Part shown: positions 22,989 to 33,345 of the stretch, piece by piece | How the letters are laid out: each line of letters begins with the position of its first letter | Position numbering within the stretch: position 1 is the first letter of the stretch | Assembly: GCA_001910725.1 (NCBI GenBank) | Contig: MJGA01000033.1 | Span: 186,001 to 250,000 of the forward strand | Length of the DNA stretch: 64,000 nucleotides | Direction: 5' to 3' | Source of the DNA: Phanerodontia chrysosporium | Taxonomy: Eukaryota; Basidiomycota; Agaricomycetes; Polyporales; Phanerochaetaceae | The notes under the pieces: model-generated | The model's database searches: none | Told to the model about the DNA's origin: nothing | What the model saw: only the letters and a program-made list of their open reading frames with translations | Position numbers and translations under genes: made by a program

Positions 22989-23645
22989 ATGTCGCCGCCA
23001 CCTGAGACCAAGGGCTACAAGGTGCGTGTACTACTTTTTGCTGTTATTACCCGTGCTCATCTCGCGCAGTTCAACCACACGATGATTCGTGTGAAGGACC
23101 CGAAGGCGTCCCTTCGCTTCTACTGCGACGTGAGTACCTCTGGGCATTCTCGCGAAGCGCAGCAGTGCTCACTGACCCTGTCTGCAGATCCTCGGCATGG
23201 ACCTCATCCATGGTGCGCCCCTAATGTCATCAGTTGCATTTCCCACTCACCGGACCCTGCAGAACAACCCATGACCGACTTCACACTCTACTTCCTCGGG
23301 TACAACGAGAACACCGACGGCTTGAGCACGGAGGAGAAGCGCCAGCGTCGCCTCAACCGCGAGGGTATCCTCGAGCTCACCCACAACCACGGCACCGAGA
23401 GCGATCCCAACTTCCAGGGCTACGCGTCCGGAAACTCCGACCCTGGCCGCGGCTTCGGTCACATCGCCATCTCCGTCCCGAACATCCAGGAGTGCTGCGC
23501 CCGCCTCGAGTCGCTCGGCGTGCCCTTCAAGAAGCGCCTCACCGATGGCCGCATGAAGAACATTGCGTTCTGCCTCGACCCCGACGGCTACTGGGTTGAG
23601 ATTGTCCCGCAGAGCCTCGCCGAGCACCCCAACAAGCCCGAGTGA
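22989..23645 (+). CDS. GLO1: Lactoylglutathione lyase (glyoxalase I)
   Basis: Four exons are 22989-23021, 23070-23129, 23188-23212 and 23263-23645, giving 166 residues. Introns are 48, 58 and 50 nt with GTGCGT/GTGAGT donors. The enzyme converts the hemithioacetal of methylglyoxal and glutathione to S-lactoylglutathione. The four metal-ligand positions of the eukaryotic family are visible: His in FNHTMIRVKD, Glu in GILELTHNHG, His in GFGHIAIS and Glu in GYWVEIVPQ. ILGMDLIHEQPMTDFTLYFL is the family signature around the domain interface. An in-frame ATG at 22884 would add 35 residues, rich in Arg and Ser (MFTRRAIRSACINTSRLRS), resembling a mitochondrial presequence. The TATA box between the two ATGs argues for the short cytosolic form. 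Confidence 0.95.
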   Translation: MSPPPETKGYKVRVLLFAVITRAHLAQFNHTMIRVKDPKASLRFYCDVSTSGHSREAQQCSLTLSADPRHGPHPWCAPNVISCISHSPDPAEQPMTDFTLYFLGYNENTDGLSTEEKRQRRLNREGILELTHNHGTESDPNFQGYASGNSDPGRGFGHIAISVPNIQECCARLESLGVPFKKRLTDGRMKNIAFCLDPDGYWVEIVPQSLAEHPNKPE

Positions 23646-24075
23646 ACGTTTGGAGACTCGCGCCTGTAGCATACGAAGCAAAGGAACCCCCATGTACCAA
23701 TAGTACGCACCCCGGAAAGCGAAGGATATACCGTTTTGCAACTCACGCAGACCGAGCACATCCCGACTGCAATTTGCAGCATTGGTGTGAACGCTATATT
23801 GCAGTGTTGAAGCGCGTTTGGCGTGGCGCACGCCGAGCATGTCCGTCATGAATAGCGCGTCGAGTCTTCAGCCAATCGCCAGCCTTGTATTGCACAGAAG
23901 CATCGTCCTAGCTCTCATTCGCTCCGCGCTAGCATCGACAAGAACTTAAGCCTAGTTCATGCTCCTGCAGCTCATCAAGTCGCTGCTATCTCTATATCGT
24001 CCATGTTTTACCTGTCTTTGCAGATGTTATTCGGGGTCCAAGGAACTCTGACGGGACTTCAGATATCATGTCCGT

Positions 24076-25689
24076 CTACTGCTCCAGCGTGAACCCCGCC
24101 AGCAGGTCGTCCGTCTGCTCCTTCCTGGCTCCGAGAAAGACGCTGGTTGGGCCCAAGCCTCGTCGCCTCCTGCCATGCAGGACAGCTAGCAACCTTCCCC
24201 TCGCACGCTCTTCGGCGGAGCCAACCACGCCGAGCGCCTTTCCTTTCCTATGTGTCAAGCACAAATTCCGCAGCTTCGGCAGCAGCGGCGGCGTGGCGTC
24301 GTTGGGCGAGGCGCTTTCCATCGCCTGCAAGAGGGTGAGAAACTCCGCCGTGCCCACCCAGAGCGTGGCGACGTCGGCGAAGATGCCCGAGTCCTGCATC
24401 GTCGCAGGCCAGGTCGCGGAGGGCGCGGTGAGGCCAGAAACGTCGAGCATCTGGATGCCTAGCGGGAGAGAGAGGCCCCGGAGGCGTCTGTAGAATTCGG
24501 CGTGGGCGTGCGCGGCGGCAGAGGGCGGGAGCGCGACTTCCAGATAGAGTGCGGCGTCCTGGGCTCCAGCGGCCGGCCCTCGGTGTACGGCGTAGGAGAG
24601 TTTGAGATCATCGAAGGCCGCACCGCGCTCAAGCTGTACTTTTGCAAAGCGGAACTTCTCCCTGGCGTGCGTTGAGTATTTGGAAGCGATTTGAGCGACG
24701 ATGTACTGCATTTGGTGTGACCAAGTGTCGTAATGGCTGAATATGATGCAGGAAGTGCAGGCATCCTCAGGATAATCGAGATGGGCGAGGAAGTATCCGC
24801 TCGGAGAATGCTGGACGGGCCCGGACTGGACCAGGGTGATGCGCCGCAGGTGCGGGAGTGCGACACGACGCGGCGGTGTGTGACTCTCAGTCAGCCAGAA
24901 ATTGAGAGGACGCATCACGTTCTGAATGACGAGGCTCTCCAACTGGGTCATGCTTCCTAGGACAGCGACCCAGTCCTCGAGTAGGAAGTCGCAGAGGCCC
25001 ACAATATGCAGCGACGTGACGGTAGACCGCAGCAAGCTGCGCAGGACAGAACATGGGGTCCTTACCAGGCTTAGCACTCGAAGTCGAGGAATATGAGCGT
25101 TGGCGAGGACAGATGCGGACGCCGGGTCGCAGACTGCATGCAACTCAACAAGTTCCGGTAGATGGAGGCCGTCCGGGCACATGCGCTCAAGAGCACTGGA
25201 TAGGTGTGGCGTGAAGTGTATATCTCGGATCGCCTGGAGCCTTTTGCTGAGCTCCAGAAGGCGTGTCGCCTCTGGCTCGAATCGGAGCTTCCTGATGCTT
25301 GACTCAATCCCGATGGGGCGGCCTTGAGAGCGCTCCAGGAATGCTTCGACGCGCTCAGAGCCAGTCATGACGACCCGCGTCCAAAGCGCAGAGCAGAAGA
25401 ATGCGACGGACCGCCAACTATGGCACACGTGGGTGACATAGATCCACCTGTGTGGATAGTCATCTGGCCCTCGAGAGGTCACTGTGTCGCGAAGGTCGTG
25501 CGCGGCAACAAGGTAGCAAAAGATTTCGACGAGTACATCATCGGGAAGGCGTCCGACAGGCGTAAGGGAGTTGCGGCGGCGTTTCAGCTGAGCGAAATAA
25601 TCACTGAAGTGTTGTAGAGCTTTGTCTGCTTCTTCGAGGGTGTGCAGATTGCTTGGCAGACCAAAGTCTGCCATTATCCTGGTATGCAT
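24076..25689 (-). CDS. F-box/LRR-like protein 3 (about 537 aa)
   Basis: This single ORF starts at the ATG at 25689 (MHTRIMADFG) or the in-frame one at 25674. It has the same architecture as the two F-box genes at 15.4-19.1 kb: a helix (DYFAQLKRRRNSL), F-box core VGRLPDDVLVEIFCYL, VTHVCHSWRSVAFFCSALW, then LRR-like repeats (LVELHAVCDP, VTSLHIVGLCDF, LESLVIQNVMRP). It ends PTSVFLGARKEQTDDLLAG. No introns or disruptions are evident. Confidence 0.8.
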   Translation of the reverse strand: MHTRIMADFGLPSNLHTLEEADKALQHFSDYFAQLKRRRNSLTPVGRLPDDVLVEIFCYLVAAHDLRDTVTSRGPDDYPHRWIYVTHVCHSWRSVAFFCSALWTRVVMTGSERVEAFLERSQGRPIGIESSIRKLRFEPEATRLLELSKRLQAIRDIHFTPHLSSALERMCPDGLHLPELVELHAVCDPASASVLANAHIPRLRVLSLVRTPCSVLRSLLRSTVTSLHIVGLCDFLLEDWVAVLGSMTQLESLVIQNVMRPLNFWLTESHTPPRRVALPHLRRITLVQSGPVQHSPSGYFLAHLDYPEDACTSCIIFSHYDTWSHQMQYIVAQIASKYSTHAREKFRFAKVQLERGAAFDDLKLSYAVHRGPAAGAQDAALYLEVALPPSAAAHAHAEFYRRLRGLSLPLGIQMLDVSGLTAPSATWPATMQDSGIFADVATLWVGTAEFLTLLQAMESASPNDATPPLLPKLRNLCLTHRKGKALGVVGSAEERARGRLLAVLHGRRRRGLGPTSVFLGARKEQTDDLLAGFTLEQ

Positions 25690-25745
25690 AGTGTTATGAC
25701 CCAGACAAGGCAAGTGTCAATAACTTGTCCTACTGACCGTGATGC

Positions 25746-26341
25746 TTTTCCGGCTTCGTTATCCGGGACAGAAGTGGGACAGGAGGTTGAAGTCAAGACC
25801 AGCCTCGTGCGCGGCAGGCGCGTTTTTGGACCCCGAAAACCGTGAGCGGACTTCGTGCACCTCGTAGCGTGGTTTCTGATCCTTGTCGTCCTGAGGAACT
25901 GCTTTCAATGAACATACAGTGAGCTCAAAGCAGCTGCAATCACATTCACAACACAAATTACCCCACTGGAACTGTAGTCAGATTGAGTAAATGATTATTG
26001 CAGAGCACAGCGATACCCGGAAGGAGAATTCGCTGCGGGAAAACAAGGCGGAAACACCGTCTGAAGCATAGACGATACAAGGGAGCAAGAGATATATAGC
26101 AATACTTCGTGTCAATGAATAATAGGCGTTGAGTCCCGTAGACAAAGCAACTGGTCATTACGGCTGGCATTTGGGGAATTCATTATTACTAGTGGCTCCA
26201 CATGAGTCGCTCTCCGCGTCGATTGCCTAGCGTTAGGATGCCTTTTCAAATTCTCCCGACACACTCCTTGACAAGCTTGGTGGCTGTCCGGACGTGTCCA
26301 TTGGTACGGACAATTTCCTTGAGCGCAGTATGAGGTCACGG
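25746..26341. other. Intergenic; no gene recognised
   Basis: AT-richer sequence with only short ORFs and no recognisable motifs. Confidence 0.4.
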
Positions 26342-26671
26342 TCAGCCCCATCCGGAATGAGTGTAGACCCAACACATCTCGAAACAACGACTGAACTCGG
26401 CTACGTTCTCGATGTACTCGGGTTGAACTAAGCGCGATTTAACGGCAGTTATAAGCAGTTCTACCTCATTCTCGGTGGTACGCTGCGCCATCGCATCCTG
26501 GCGCTCAGCGTGGAACTTCCATATCCTGTGTTCACCTTCAAATAACGCCTCTGCAATACGGGAGCTGCATATAGAGCAGGTTTGCAGGTCTGATTCGAAG
26601 TGGTGGTTGCTGCCGCAAGCGTATGATGACGCCGAGCGCCAAGGACGAACGTCTTGACCTCGAACCTCCAT
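26342..26671 (-). CDS. Small hypothetical Cys/His-containing ORF
   Basis: The ATG at 26671 (MEVRGQDVRPW) opens an ORF of about 109 codons containing NHHFESDLQTCSICSSRI, a CxxC pair near two His, followed by charged helical sequence. It is divergently arranged with the gene starting at 26705, only 33 bp away. It could be real or part of that gene's promoter. No family was recognised. Confidence 0.3.
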   Translation of the reverse strand: MEVRGQDVRPWRSASSYACGSNHHFESDLQTCSICSSRIAEALFEGEHRIWKFHAERQDAMAQRTTENEVELLITAVKSRLVQPEYIENVAEFSRCFEMCWVYTHSGWG

Positions 26672-26704
26672 CTGCCGCACATCCTTTGCCTTCTCGGCGC
26701 ATAC

Positions 26705-27852
26705 ATGCTACTTGCCCACTACGCAGACTATGTACCGCAGCCGCAGACCGAATGCAAGCTCCCCAACGAACTGCTGCTGCTTGTGAAGGAGCACATTCCG
26801 CTCGCCGACTTGCGCACCCACGTCTGCTACTACTATACGTGCAAGACCGTGGCCTCGTTCTACGGCGACAATAGTCAGCAGGCCGAATTTTGGAGACGTT
26901 CCTGTTGTCTGGCGGGGATTGGATGGCTGAAAGCGGACTCATCCTGGAAGGAGATCGCGTTTGAGACCATTGCGAAGGACGGGTTCTGCTCGCATCCGCG
27001 ATGCGGAGGCGCGTTGCTCGACTGGAGTGGTAAGCAAACATCGGACGTCTACCGTGACAAAGCCAATCATGTACGTCAAATAGCGAAACAAGTCGAGATT
27101 GCTATGCGCAAATACAACTGGGATCCCGAAGACGGTGCATGGGACGCGTCGCTCGACCCGAAGACGCGATAGAGTGGACGCGGCCTGGCCACCCCATCCC
27201 TGTCTTCAATCCCATCTTTCAGGATATCAAATTCAAGTCAGAGCACCTGCCACCGTGGTTCCATGACCCCTATGATGCCAAGTTTCGCGTGGACGATCCT
27301 AACGCGCCCCTCAACTACCTGCGCCAACTGTCGGCTCATCCAGTTGCGATACGCAGTCTCGCAACCTACCCCTCTGTACGACGTTTAAGGCTTCATGGAA
27401 TAACGCTTGGTCACGAGCATGACTTCCATAACCTGATGGGTCTAACTGTGTGGGACATCGTACGAGGAGTTCAATATGAGTGAGTACGGCTTATGGCTCG
27501 ATCCTTGTGCAGTTATTGACTCTGCGCTAGCCTGGATCGAGAACTCTCGATTACAGAGCTCTTGCACCTCTTATCAGGACCTTTCGAAGACATCTTTCGT
27601 GGTAGACCATCGTCTGATTTCCTCGGTGACCTCGAACGGTTCTCCACACTGCGCGGGTTGTGGTCTGCCACGTGAGTTTGCTACTCTAAGTGAGTAGGTG
27701 CTTGCTGACTCTGCTGCAGGCGATGGGAGGGAGCATACTTCTTAACGAGTGACGGCCAGGGTCCAATTTACATGCCGACATTCACCCGTCTCGATGCATC
27801 TACGGTTCATAGCCAGGAAACAAATTCTCCGGGCTCTCATAATCAAGACTAG
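26705..27852 (+). CDS. F-box-like hypothetical protein (318 aa, five exons)
   Basis: Exons are 26705-27029, 27084-27134, 27173-27479, 27531-27671 and 27720-27852. They sum to a multiple of three. The N-terminus CKLPNELLLLVKEHIPLADL resembles a degenerate F-box. It is followed by a Cys/His stretch (FCSHPRCGGALLDW) and a conserved-looking RPGHPIPVFNPIFQDIKF segment, a pattern I associate with Agaricomycete orphan families. The second intron would be only 38 nt (27135-27172); the alternative is a frameshift there. Downstream exons join cleanly (QYDLDRELSITELLHLL), ending NSPGSHNQD. ORF extension upstream of the ATG uses non-ATG codons. Function unknown. Confidence 0.65.
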
Positions 27853-28277
27853 AGGCTCGTGTTCTACAAGTTCTGCGTTGTAGGTTGTTCAAATTGCTCC
27901 GTTGTCAATCGATCCTGACAAAACCGGAAGAAATATACGCTCTGCTGTCAGTTCTGCCTGATATGTTTGTCGGGGCTCTTGATCGACGACGGATGTCGCA
28001 GCGTACCGACGGTCCCAGCATATCGAGGTCGTTGTGGGCTTAACAGTTTGAGTGGCCGCCGTGCGCTTGTGAGTATTTAAGTCGACGAATAGCGAGCCCA
28101 GACCCTCAACCAACCTACTCACTAACCACTACCTGCTTCAGCTCGTTCGCCAACACCGATCTTCCCCGCATCTATTGCCCCTACCGCCGCACGCCGCACG
28201 CCGTATATCCACATGGACAGCTCCGCGAGATCCCCGAGTCGTGTCTGAAGTCTTTCAAGTCGGTGTCTATCATTGGC

Positions 28278-29180
28278 ATGAAGAAGCCGGTCACGCGCCG
28301 ACTTCGGCTGTCACCGCTGCATGCGTCGTTCACTACAAAGGAGTCGGAGAATGCCTCGGCCGTGCCCGTGTTCGTGCTCGTGCTCGCGCGCGCCGCGTCT
28401 AGTTCGCGTCACGCGTCGTGGACTGAACCACAGTATAACAGCAACAACAGCGACGACGACAACTATAGCGATAGTGACGACGAAGATCCCCAGGACGACG
28501 AAGACAGATCACTCAACATGCTCGTGCACGAAAACCCGTCGGAAGACACTCTTGTGTCGATCATGGCGGACGGATTTGCGGTCAAGAGGAAGAAGGCGAT
28601 TGATGTGGACCCACTTCGGCACGTTGCTGTGGAGGAAGCTTCGCGGCAGACTCCTGCCGACACAGTCTCAGCGCCGCTGCCTCGAGCACCCGCTCTGGCC
28701 CAGTCTGAACACGAGAGGCATGCTGTGCCAGTGGAAACGCGGAATCCACCGCACATCACGGAGGACCCGGTTGCCTTCCTACGGCCCGTTTCTCGGCTTG
28801 GACGCAACAAAACTCTGCGAATCCCTCCAGAGGAGAGCTCGACCGTTGGGCGAGACGAGTCCAATGACCTCGTCGTGCATGACCCGTTTGTCGGTGCGTG
28901 TGGCCGCTTGTCGTGAAAGAATTGTGCTAATGTGGCCCAGCCGAGACGCATGCCATCGTCAATGCCACAGATGACGGCACCGTCCTACTTCATTCCGTGG
29001 AGAACGAGTTCACGGAAATCCCAGTCTATGTGGGTCTGCTCAGGTTCCTGCTCGTCCTATCCTAAAACTTAGATTGCGACACAGGTCAATGGCAAGAAGG
29101 TGGAGCCGGATGAGCCCGTCGTGTTGGAAAATCGGGACACGGTCACCCTCGGCACATGGGGGCATGGGAGCAGTGCGTAG
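28278..29180 (+). CDS. FHA-domain protein (266 aa)
   Basis: Three exons (28278-28893, 28941-29029, 29085-29180) join in phase. An acidic, disordered region (YSDSDDEDPQDDEDRS) is followed by a C-terminal FHA domain: STVGRDESNDLVV (the GR motif) and AETHAIVNATDDG, ending VNGKKVEPDEPVVLENRDTV. FHA domains bind phosphothreonine. Here the Ser normally preceding the His-containing turn is Ala, and the NGT-type Asn is not obvious, so binding may be altered. The 5' end is uncertain. The frame is open upstream of the ATG to a CTAAC...CTTCAG acceptor-like site at about 28140, with a TATTTAA box at 28074, so an extra 5' exon is possible. Confidence 0.7.
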
Positions 29181-29799
29181 CACTCACCAGAGCTTCACAG
29201 TCGAGTCTGGCAGTGTTGACTTCCTTGATCGTACAGAGTGGATATACCTCGAGAAGGCGGACTACGTTGCAGGGCCGCCGGCGTGACCGCGCAGCAACCC
29301 AGCCCAGGCGCGGACCTACTCGAGGTCGAATGCCTCGCCTCCCTGGGGTGGTGTGAGACCTCGTAGCGGCGGGTAGTGGCGGACAATGTACGATAGGAAG
29401 GCGGACCGGACGTGTACGAGTAGCCGGGGTCAATGAAATCTGTAGGTTTGGCCCGTCCATGGTCGATATGACCAGGTGCGAAAACCGGTCTGGGGGATGT
29501 ACAGGGCTGGTGGCGGGCTGGGGAATACATGGGAGGTGCGAGGGCCCGCCCTGTGACTCCCAGTGTAATGGCCATCAATCGCCTTCATTTGCCCTCGCAA
29601 CACGTGGAGTGGCTCACCCGGTGGCAAGTGTGGACGCTTCGAAAGAAAGGCCAGTTCTGTTCTTTGTTTTGTGCAAATTGATGCCCCCCCCCTCCGAGGT
29701 TGGACCACATAAATGGCGCAGGAGTCCATCCATGGTCACCAGCAGCCCCGAAACCTGTAAAGACTTCAGCAGCCCTCAGCCCGCCCCTACGGAGCCAAC
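29181..29799. other. Intergenic; no gene recognised
   Basis: Only short overlapping ORFs, none with recognisable motifs or splice structure. Confidence 0.4.
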
Positions 29800-30745
29800 A
29801 TGCCCACCAGCCAATCAATGTACTACGACCGAGAACTTTCTCCTGAGTCTGAGGCCTACTTCTGGGCCGCAGCGTTCGACGACGAGATCGACCTCCTGGC
29901 GACGAACATAGAGAGTGGTGGCGCAGAGGAATCGCTTTCGGAACTATTCTCGGATTCGGACGACGGGGTCGACGAGAGCTCACCCTCCCCGGAGGAGGCG
30001 ATAGCCACGCAGCCCGATCCCTCTTCGGACAGCTATCCGGCCGTTGGCACCCTCACCCCGCGAGCCGGCAGTCCCGACGACGACTGGCGATGGAAGCCCA
30101 CGGGCCCCGCGGGCGCCATTCCACCCACGCAGCCTACGGCGCAGACGCTGTCAGGGTATATCGCAGACAACCGCACGGTCGCGCACCTGTGGGGCTACCT
30201 GGAGCCTTTCAACCGCGACCTGTTGCGCATTGAGCTCCCCCGCCACACGCCCGAGTTCAAGATTGGTCGTGCACCGCTCCAGTGTGAATGGATCCTTCCT
30301 GATATGCGTATCAGTGAGTAGGCTATAGGGATGTTCTCCGCAGGATGCTAACGGGTATACGACAGGCGCGCTTCATTGCAAGCTCAAGTGGAATGAGCGT
30401 GTGGACGGAACCTCTCGCGTCACAATCACTGACTGTAGCACCAACGGGACGTGGGTAGGTGGCGCAGCTCGTTGATCGCACGAAAATCATTGCTGACATG
30501 CACCTTCTGTAGGTAAATGGCATGCGCCTCTACCGAGGCTCGTACATCACGCTCCATGACGGCGATGAAGTCGCGCTCGCGGTCCCAGATGGGAGTATTG
30601 ATGATGTTCTACACCAGGACAATCGTACGTATGTTCTGTGGTAGTGCTAGGCCGATACTGACGCGTCGACCTCAAAGGATACATTTTCAAGCACACTGCA
30701 AGCGCGATGGCGTTGGGTATGCCCGATCGTCAGGCGCGGCGGTGA
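29800..30745 (+). CDS. FHA-only paralogue of the Chk2-type kinase (260 aa)
   Basis: Four exons (29800-30313, 30366-30454, 30513-30624, 30678-30745) join in phase. An N-terminal region with TQ dipeptides precedes an FHA domain: HLWGYLEPFNRDLLRIELPR, FKIGRAPLQCEW, ISALHCKLKW, DCSTNGTWVNG, HDGDEVALAVPDG. GR, Ser, His and NGT are all present. Block order and intron positions match the Chk2-type kinase at 53347. Even the post-FHA NRYIFKHTA corresponds to its YRFIYRHLA. The protein then ends (GMPDRQARR) exactly where the kinase domain should begin. It is best read as a kinase-less duplicate. Confidence 0.8.
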
Positions 30746-31141
30746 GTGTGGCAGCACGACACTGGGCGCTGGCAGGACTTTCGATCTCGGATTCAAAAGC
30801 TATCGGGACAGTGGTGGGGATGGGCGCATGTCTAGTGTTGCTTACCATAAATTATGTAATACACCGGTCTCAACACCTATCGCATTCAACGGATGAATTG
30901 AGTGTAAGACACGCTAAATCCTGAAGGCTTATCACTCTTTTATTAAGCACCTCGCACGAAAGTAAGCCGTGCGTTTCTTACTCGTCGTCTTATTCTCTTC
31001 CCGCTTCCACTCTCCTCTTCGTCCTTATATATTGTCTTGCGCTTTCAAACCCGTACACATCCTCATGACTTCCTCTCTCATGTGATGCCCCGCATGCTCT
31101 TCGATTTATATTGCCATGCTCCGTCGCGACAAATTCTTAGT

Positions 31142-31277
31142 TTTGCCTCCGTTCGAGCTCAACGCCGGGGTCTGTTTGCATCCGTCGGAGCTCGACGTTC
31201 CCGTGTTCCTTTGCCTCCTTTCAAGCTCAACATGTTGGTCTGCATCCGTCGGAGCTCGACGTCCCCGTGTCCTCTCA
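31142..31277. repeat. Two imperfect tandem repeats in the Helitron 5' region
   Basis: Two units of about 65 bp, each carrying CATCCGTCGGAGCTCGACGT preceded by CAAGCTCAAC or CGAGCTCAAC, lie upstream of the first Helitron gene. They may be promoter elements. Confidence 0.6.
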
Positions 31278-31351
31278 CATTATCAGTGCTCGCGAGTGGG
31301 TACGTATTTTTTCTTATTCTTGACCGCTTTTCCACTCTGCGCACTTATTCC

Positions 31352-32431
31352 ATGGCTACTTCCATCCCCCAGTCGTGCATCGTGTTCGGCAACTTCGCCG
31401 TCGCCAGCGGTCGTCGCTCTCAGACTGGCTCGGCATGGTATAATCATTACCATACTTCTCTCCAGACAACAACCGAAGGCGCCGCCTTGCAGGCTCAACT
31501 TCGTGTCTACAGCGGTGACAAGAGCGACCAGCCGCTTGCAGATGACACCGTCGTTTTCATCGTTGCACGCGCCTACCTTCCTCTGCGCAATAACGGTCCT
31601 GCTTTACTTGAAGCATTTCACTGCTACCCGTACCCTGGCGATGCTTCCGACTCTGCGTACGACGAACAGTTACCCGACATTCCCGTTTTCATGTCGGCGT
31701 TGGGTATTGTTCGAGACTGTCGCAACGCTGAGCCGCAAGACAACAACAAACGAATCAGCGTGGAGGTTGGAGAGTGGGTTCGTGAGGAGAGAAGGAGTTT
31801 CGTCGTCGAGTGCGTCGCTTATTTTCTTCTTTTAACCTACTTCTCACCGTGCTAGGACAGGGCTAAACTGAGCTGTAGAACGTCGCGATGGACACGCTTT
31901 CGACTGCCCGCCAAACAGTCCATCGTTTCGATGTACGGCACCTGCTGCGCACTGCGCGGGGACGGCGTTATGATTATCGACCTTGAGAACATCACTACGA
32001 ATGCTCTGCCTGCCCCTCTCGCAGATTCCACCGGGACAACCGTTGGTCCTGGCCCTCCGCCTGCCACTCCGACTGCGAAAAAGCGCAAGTATAACGCCTT
32101 TGCCTCTGCTTCGTATGTGCTGTTCGTTTTACTGTGCTTCGCAGTCTTCTTTTAATCTCGCTTCTTTAGGAATGTTCATGCCACGCCCGATCCAAGCCGT
32201 TCCCCTGTGACTACTGGCTCAGGTGACCGTTCGGAGGATCCGGTTGCGTCCTCAAGCACGTCTCTCGCACGCGCCCCTGTTGCACAGCTCACAGACCAAG
32301 ACCACGCCCTCGATGCCTCTTTCTCATCTCCGACCTCGATGACCGTCAGCGACGCTACTCGCGCAAATGAAGACGAACGGATCCCTGGAGACAGTAACGG
32401 TAAAGCCGCGGGTAAGCGCAGGGCACGTTAG
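31352..32431 (+). CDS. Helitron-encoded OB-fold-like (candidate ssDNA-binding) protein (323 aa)
   Basis: Exons 31352-31809, 31861-32112 and 32170-32431 join in phase to one open frame. The first part (SAWYNHYHTSLQTTTEGAAL, VVFIVARAYLPLRN, EAFHCYPYPGD) and the second (VSMYGTCCALRGDGVMIIDL) look like alternating beta strands of a single OB-type domain. The tail is Ser/Thr-rich and ends GKAAGKRRAR, a possible nuclear signal. Part of the coding sequence recurs in the deleted Helitron at 12741, showing that it belongs to the element. A role in protecting or loading ssDNA for rolling-circle transposition is inferred. The OB assignment is from pattern only. Confidence 0.6.
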
Positions 32432-32575
32432 GGTGACTTTCGTGCGCCTGGTCTTTACTTTACCTTCCGCTCATGTACCCTTTTTGTATTTGTATCCGTG
32501 AATCAATGTCGTGTGTTTACTCCCGTTTCTTATGAGAGATGTCGTCGTCGTGTGGCCCTCTGCAGCCTTCCCGTC

Positions 32576-33295
32576 ATGCCCTCCTTTGCCCATCGCTGTC
32601 TTCGATACCTGCACTCTGTGTGGTCGGTGCTCTGTTGCTATCGGTGAGCGTCCTTCTTCTAAGCTAATGCTCATTCACCCGTTCGGTGACTTTGCTATGG
32701 TTGTGCTGACTAGAATCACCATTGCAGCGCGGCATCGACCACTGACACCATTGTCACGATTGCGCCTGTGCCCGACAGTTCTCGATTTCCGGCCGACCAT
32801 CCTGACTTCTTTCTCACGTTTACGTGCAACACTCAGTCTCGTGGCGTTCATCATGTGCACTGCACGTACGGGGCCAATCTCTCCGCTGGCTCCACATGTT
32901 TTTGCCATGCTGTCCGCGCTACACACCTGTTGTCAGAAATAGTACTTACCGCTACTTCAGACCACAACCGACAGCTTTTCGACACACAGCTCGATGCCCT
33001 CCTTGCAGAGTATTTCGTCTTAATCGCGAGAGAACGTTCCGAGCTCATCGTCGACGACAGTGCGCGCTATAGGCGCTTCCTAGCTTTCCTCTCTGTGTTC
33101 TCCCGCTCATGTTCAATGCCTTTATACGTTTTCCTTTCTCAAGTGCTCTCAATGAATAGTGCTCTCTTCAACATCCTCCTCATACTGTGTGATCGTGCGT
33201 TGGACTCGGTGTGCTTCAGTCTCAAACAGACCGAAAGAGGACGTGTCACCGTCTTTCATCCTGCCGTCATCCCCCACGCCGGTCGTTCTCCGTGA
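32576..33295 (+). CDS. Helitron-encoded Cys/His-containing protein of unknown function
   Basis: An ATG at 32576 begins MPSFAHRCLRYLHSVW. After an intron (GTGAGCG...ATTGCAG, about 32644-32728) the phase fits an ORF reading DSSRFPADHPDFFLTFTC, then GVHHVHCTYGANLSAGSTCF and LLAEYFVLIARERSEL. The 3' end is unclear: the ORF stays open to 33295, but the Ser/Leu-rich last third looks non-coding, and an intron may join it to the Rep-helicase that starts at 33346. It could therefore be a separate gene or the N-terminus of Rep-helicase. Confidence 0.4.
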
Positions 33296-33345
33296 GTCTG
33301 CCTAGCTTGATTATTATATCTTACCAGCTAAGTTGTACAACACAT

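Noticed and set aside
31159..31344. Helitron 5' region ORFs extending the OB-like gene upstream of 31352
   Set aside because: The extension passes through the tandem repeats and has no protein character; the ATG at 31352 begins the recognisable protein.
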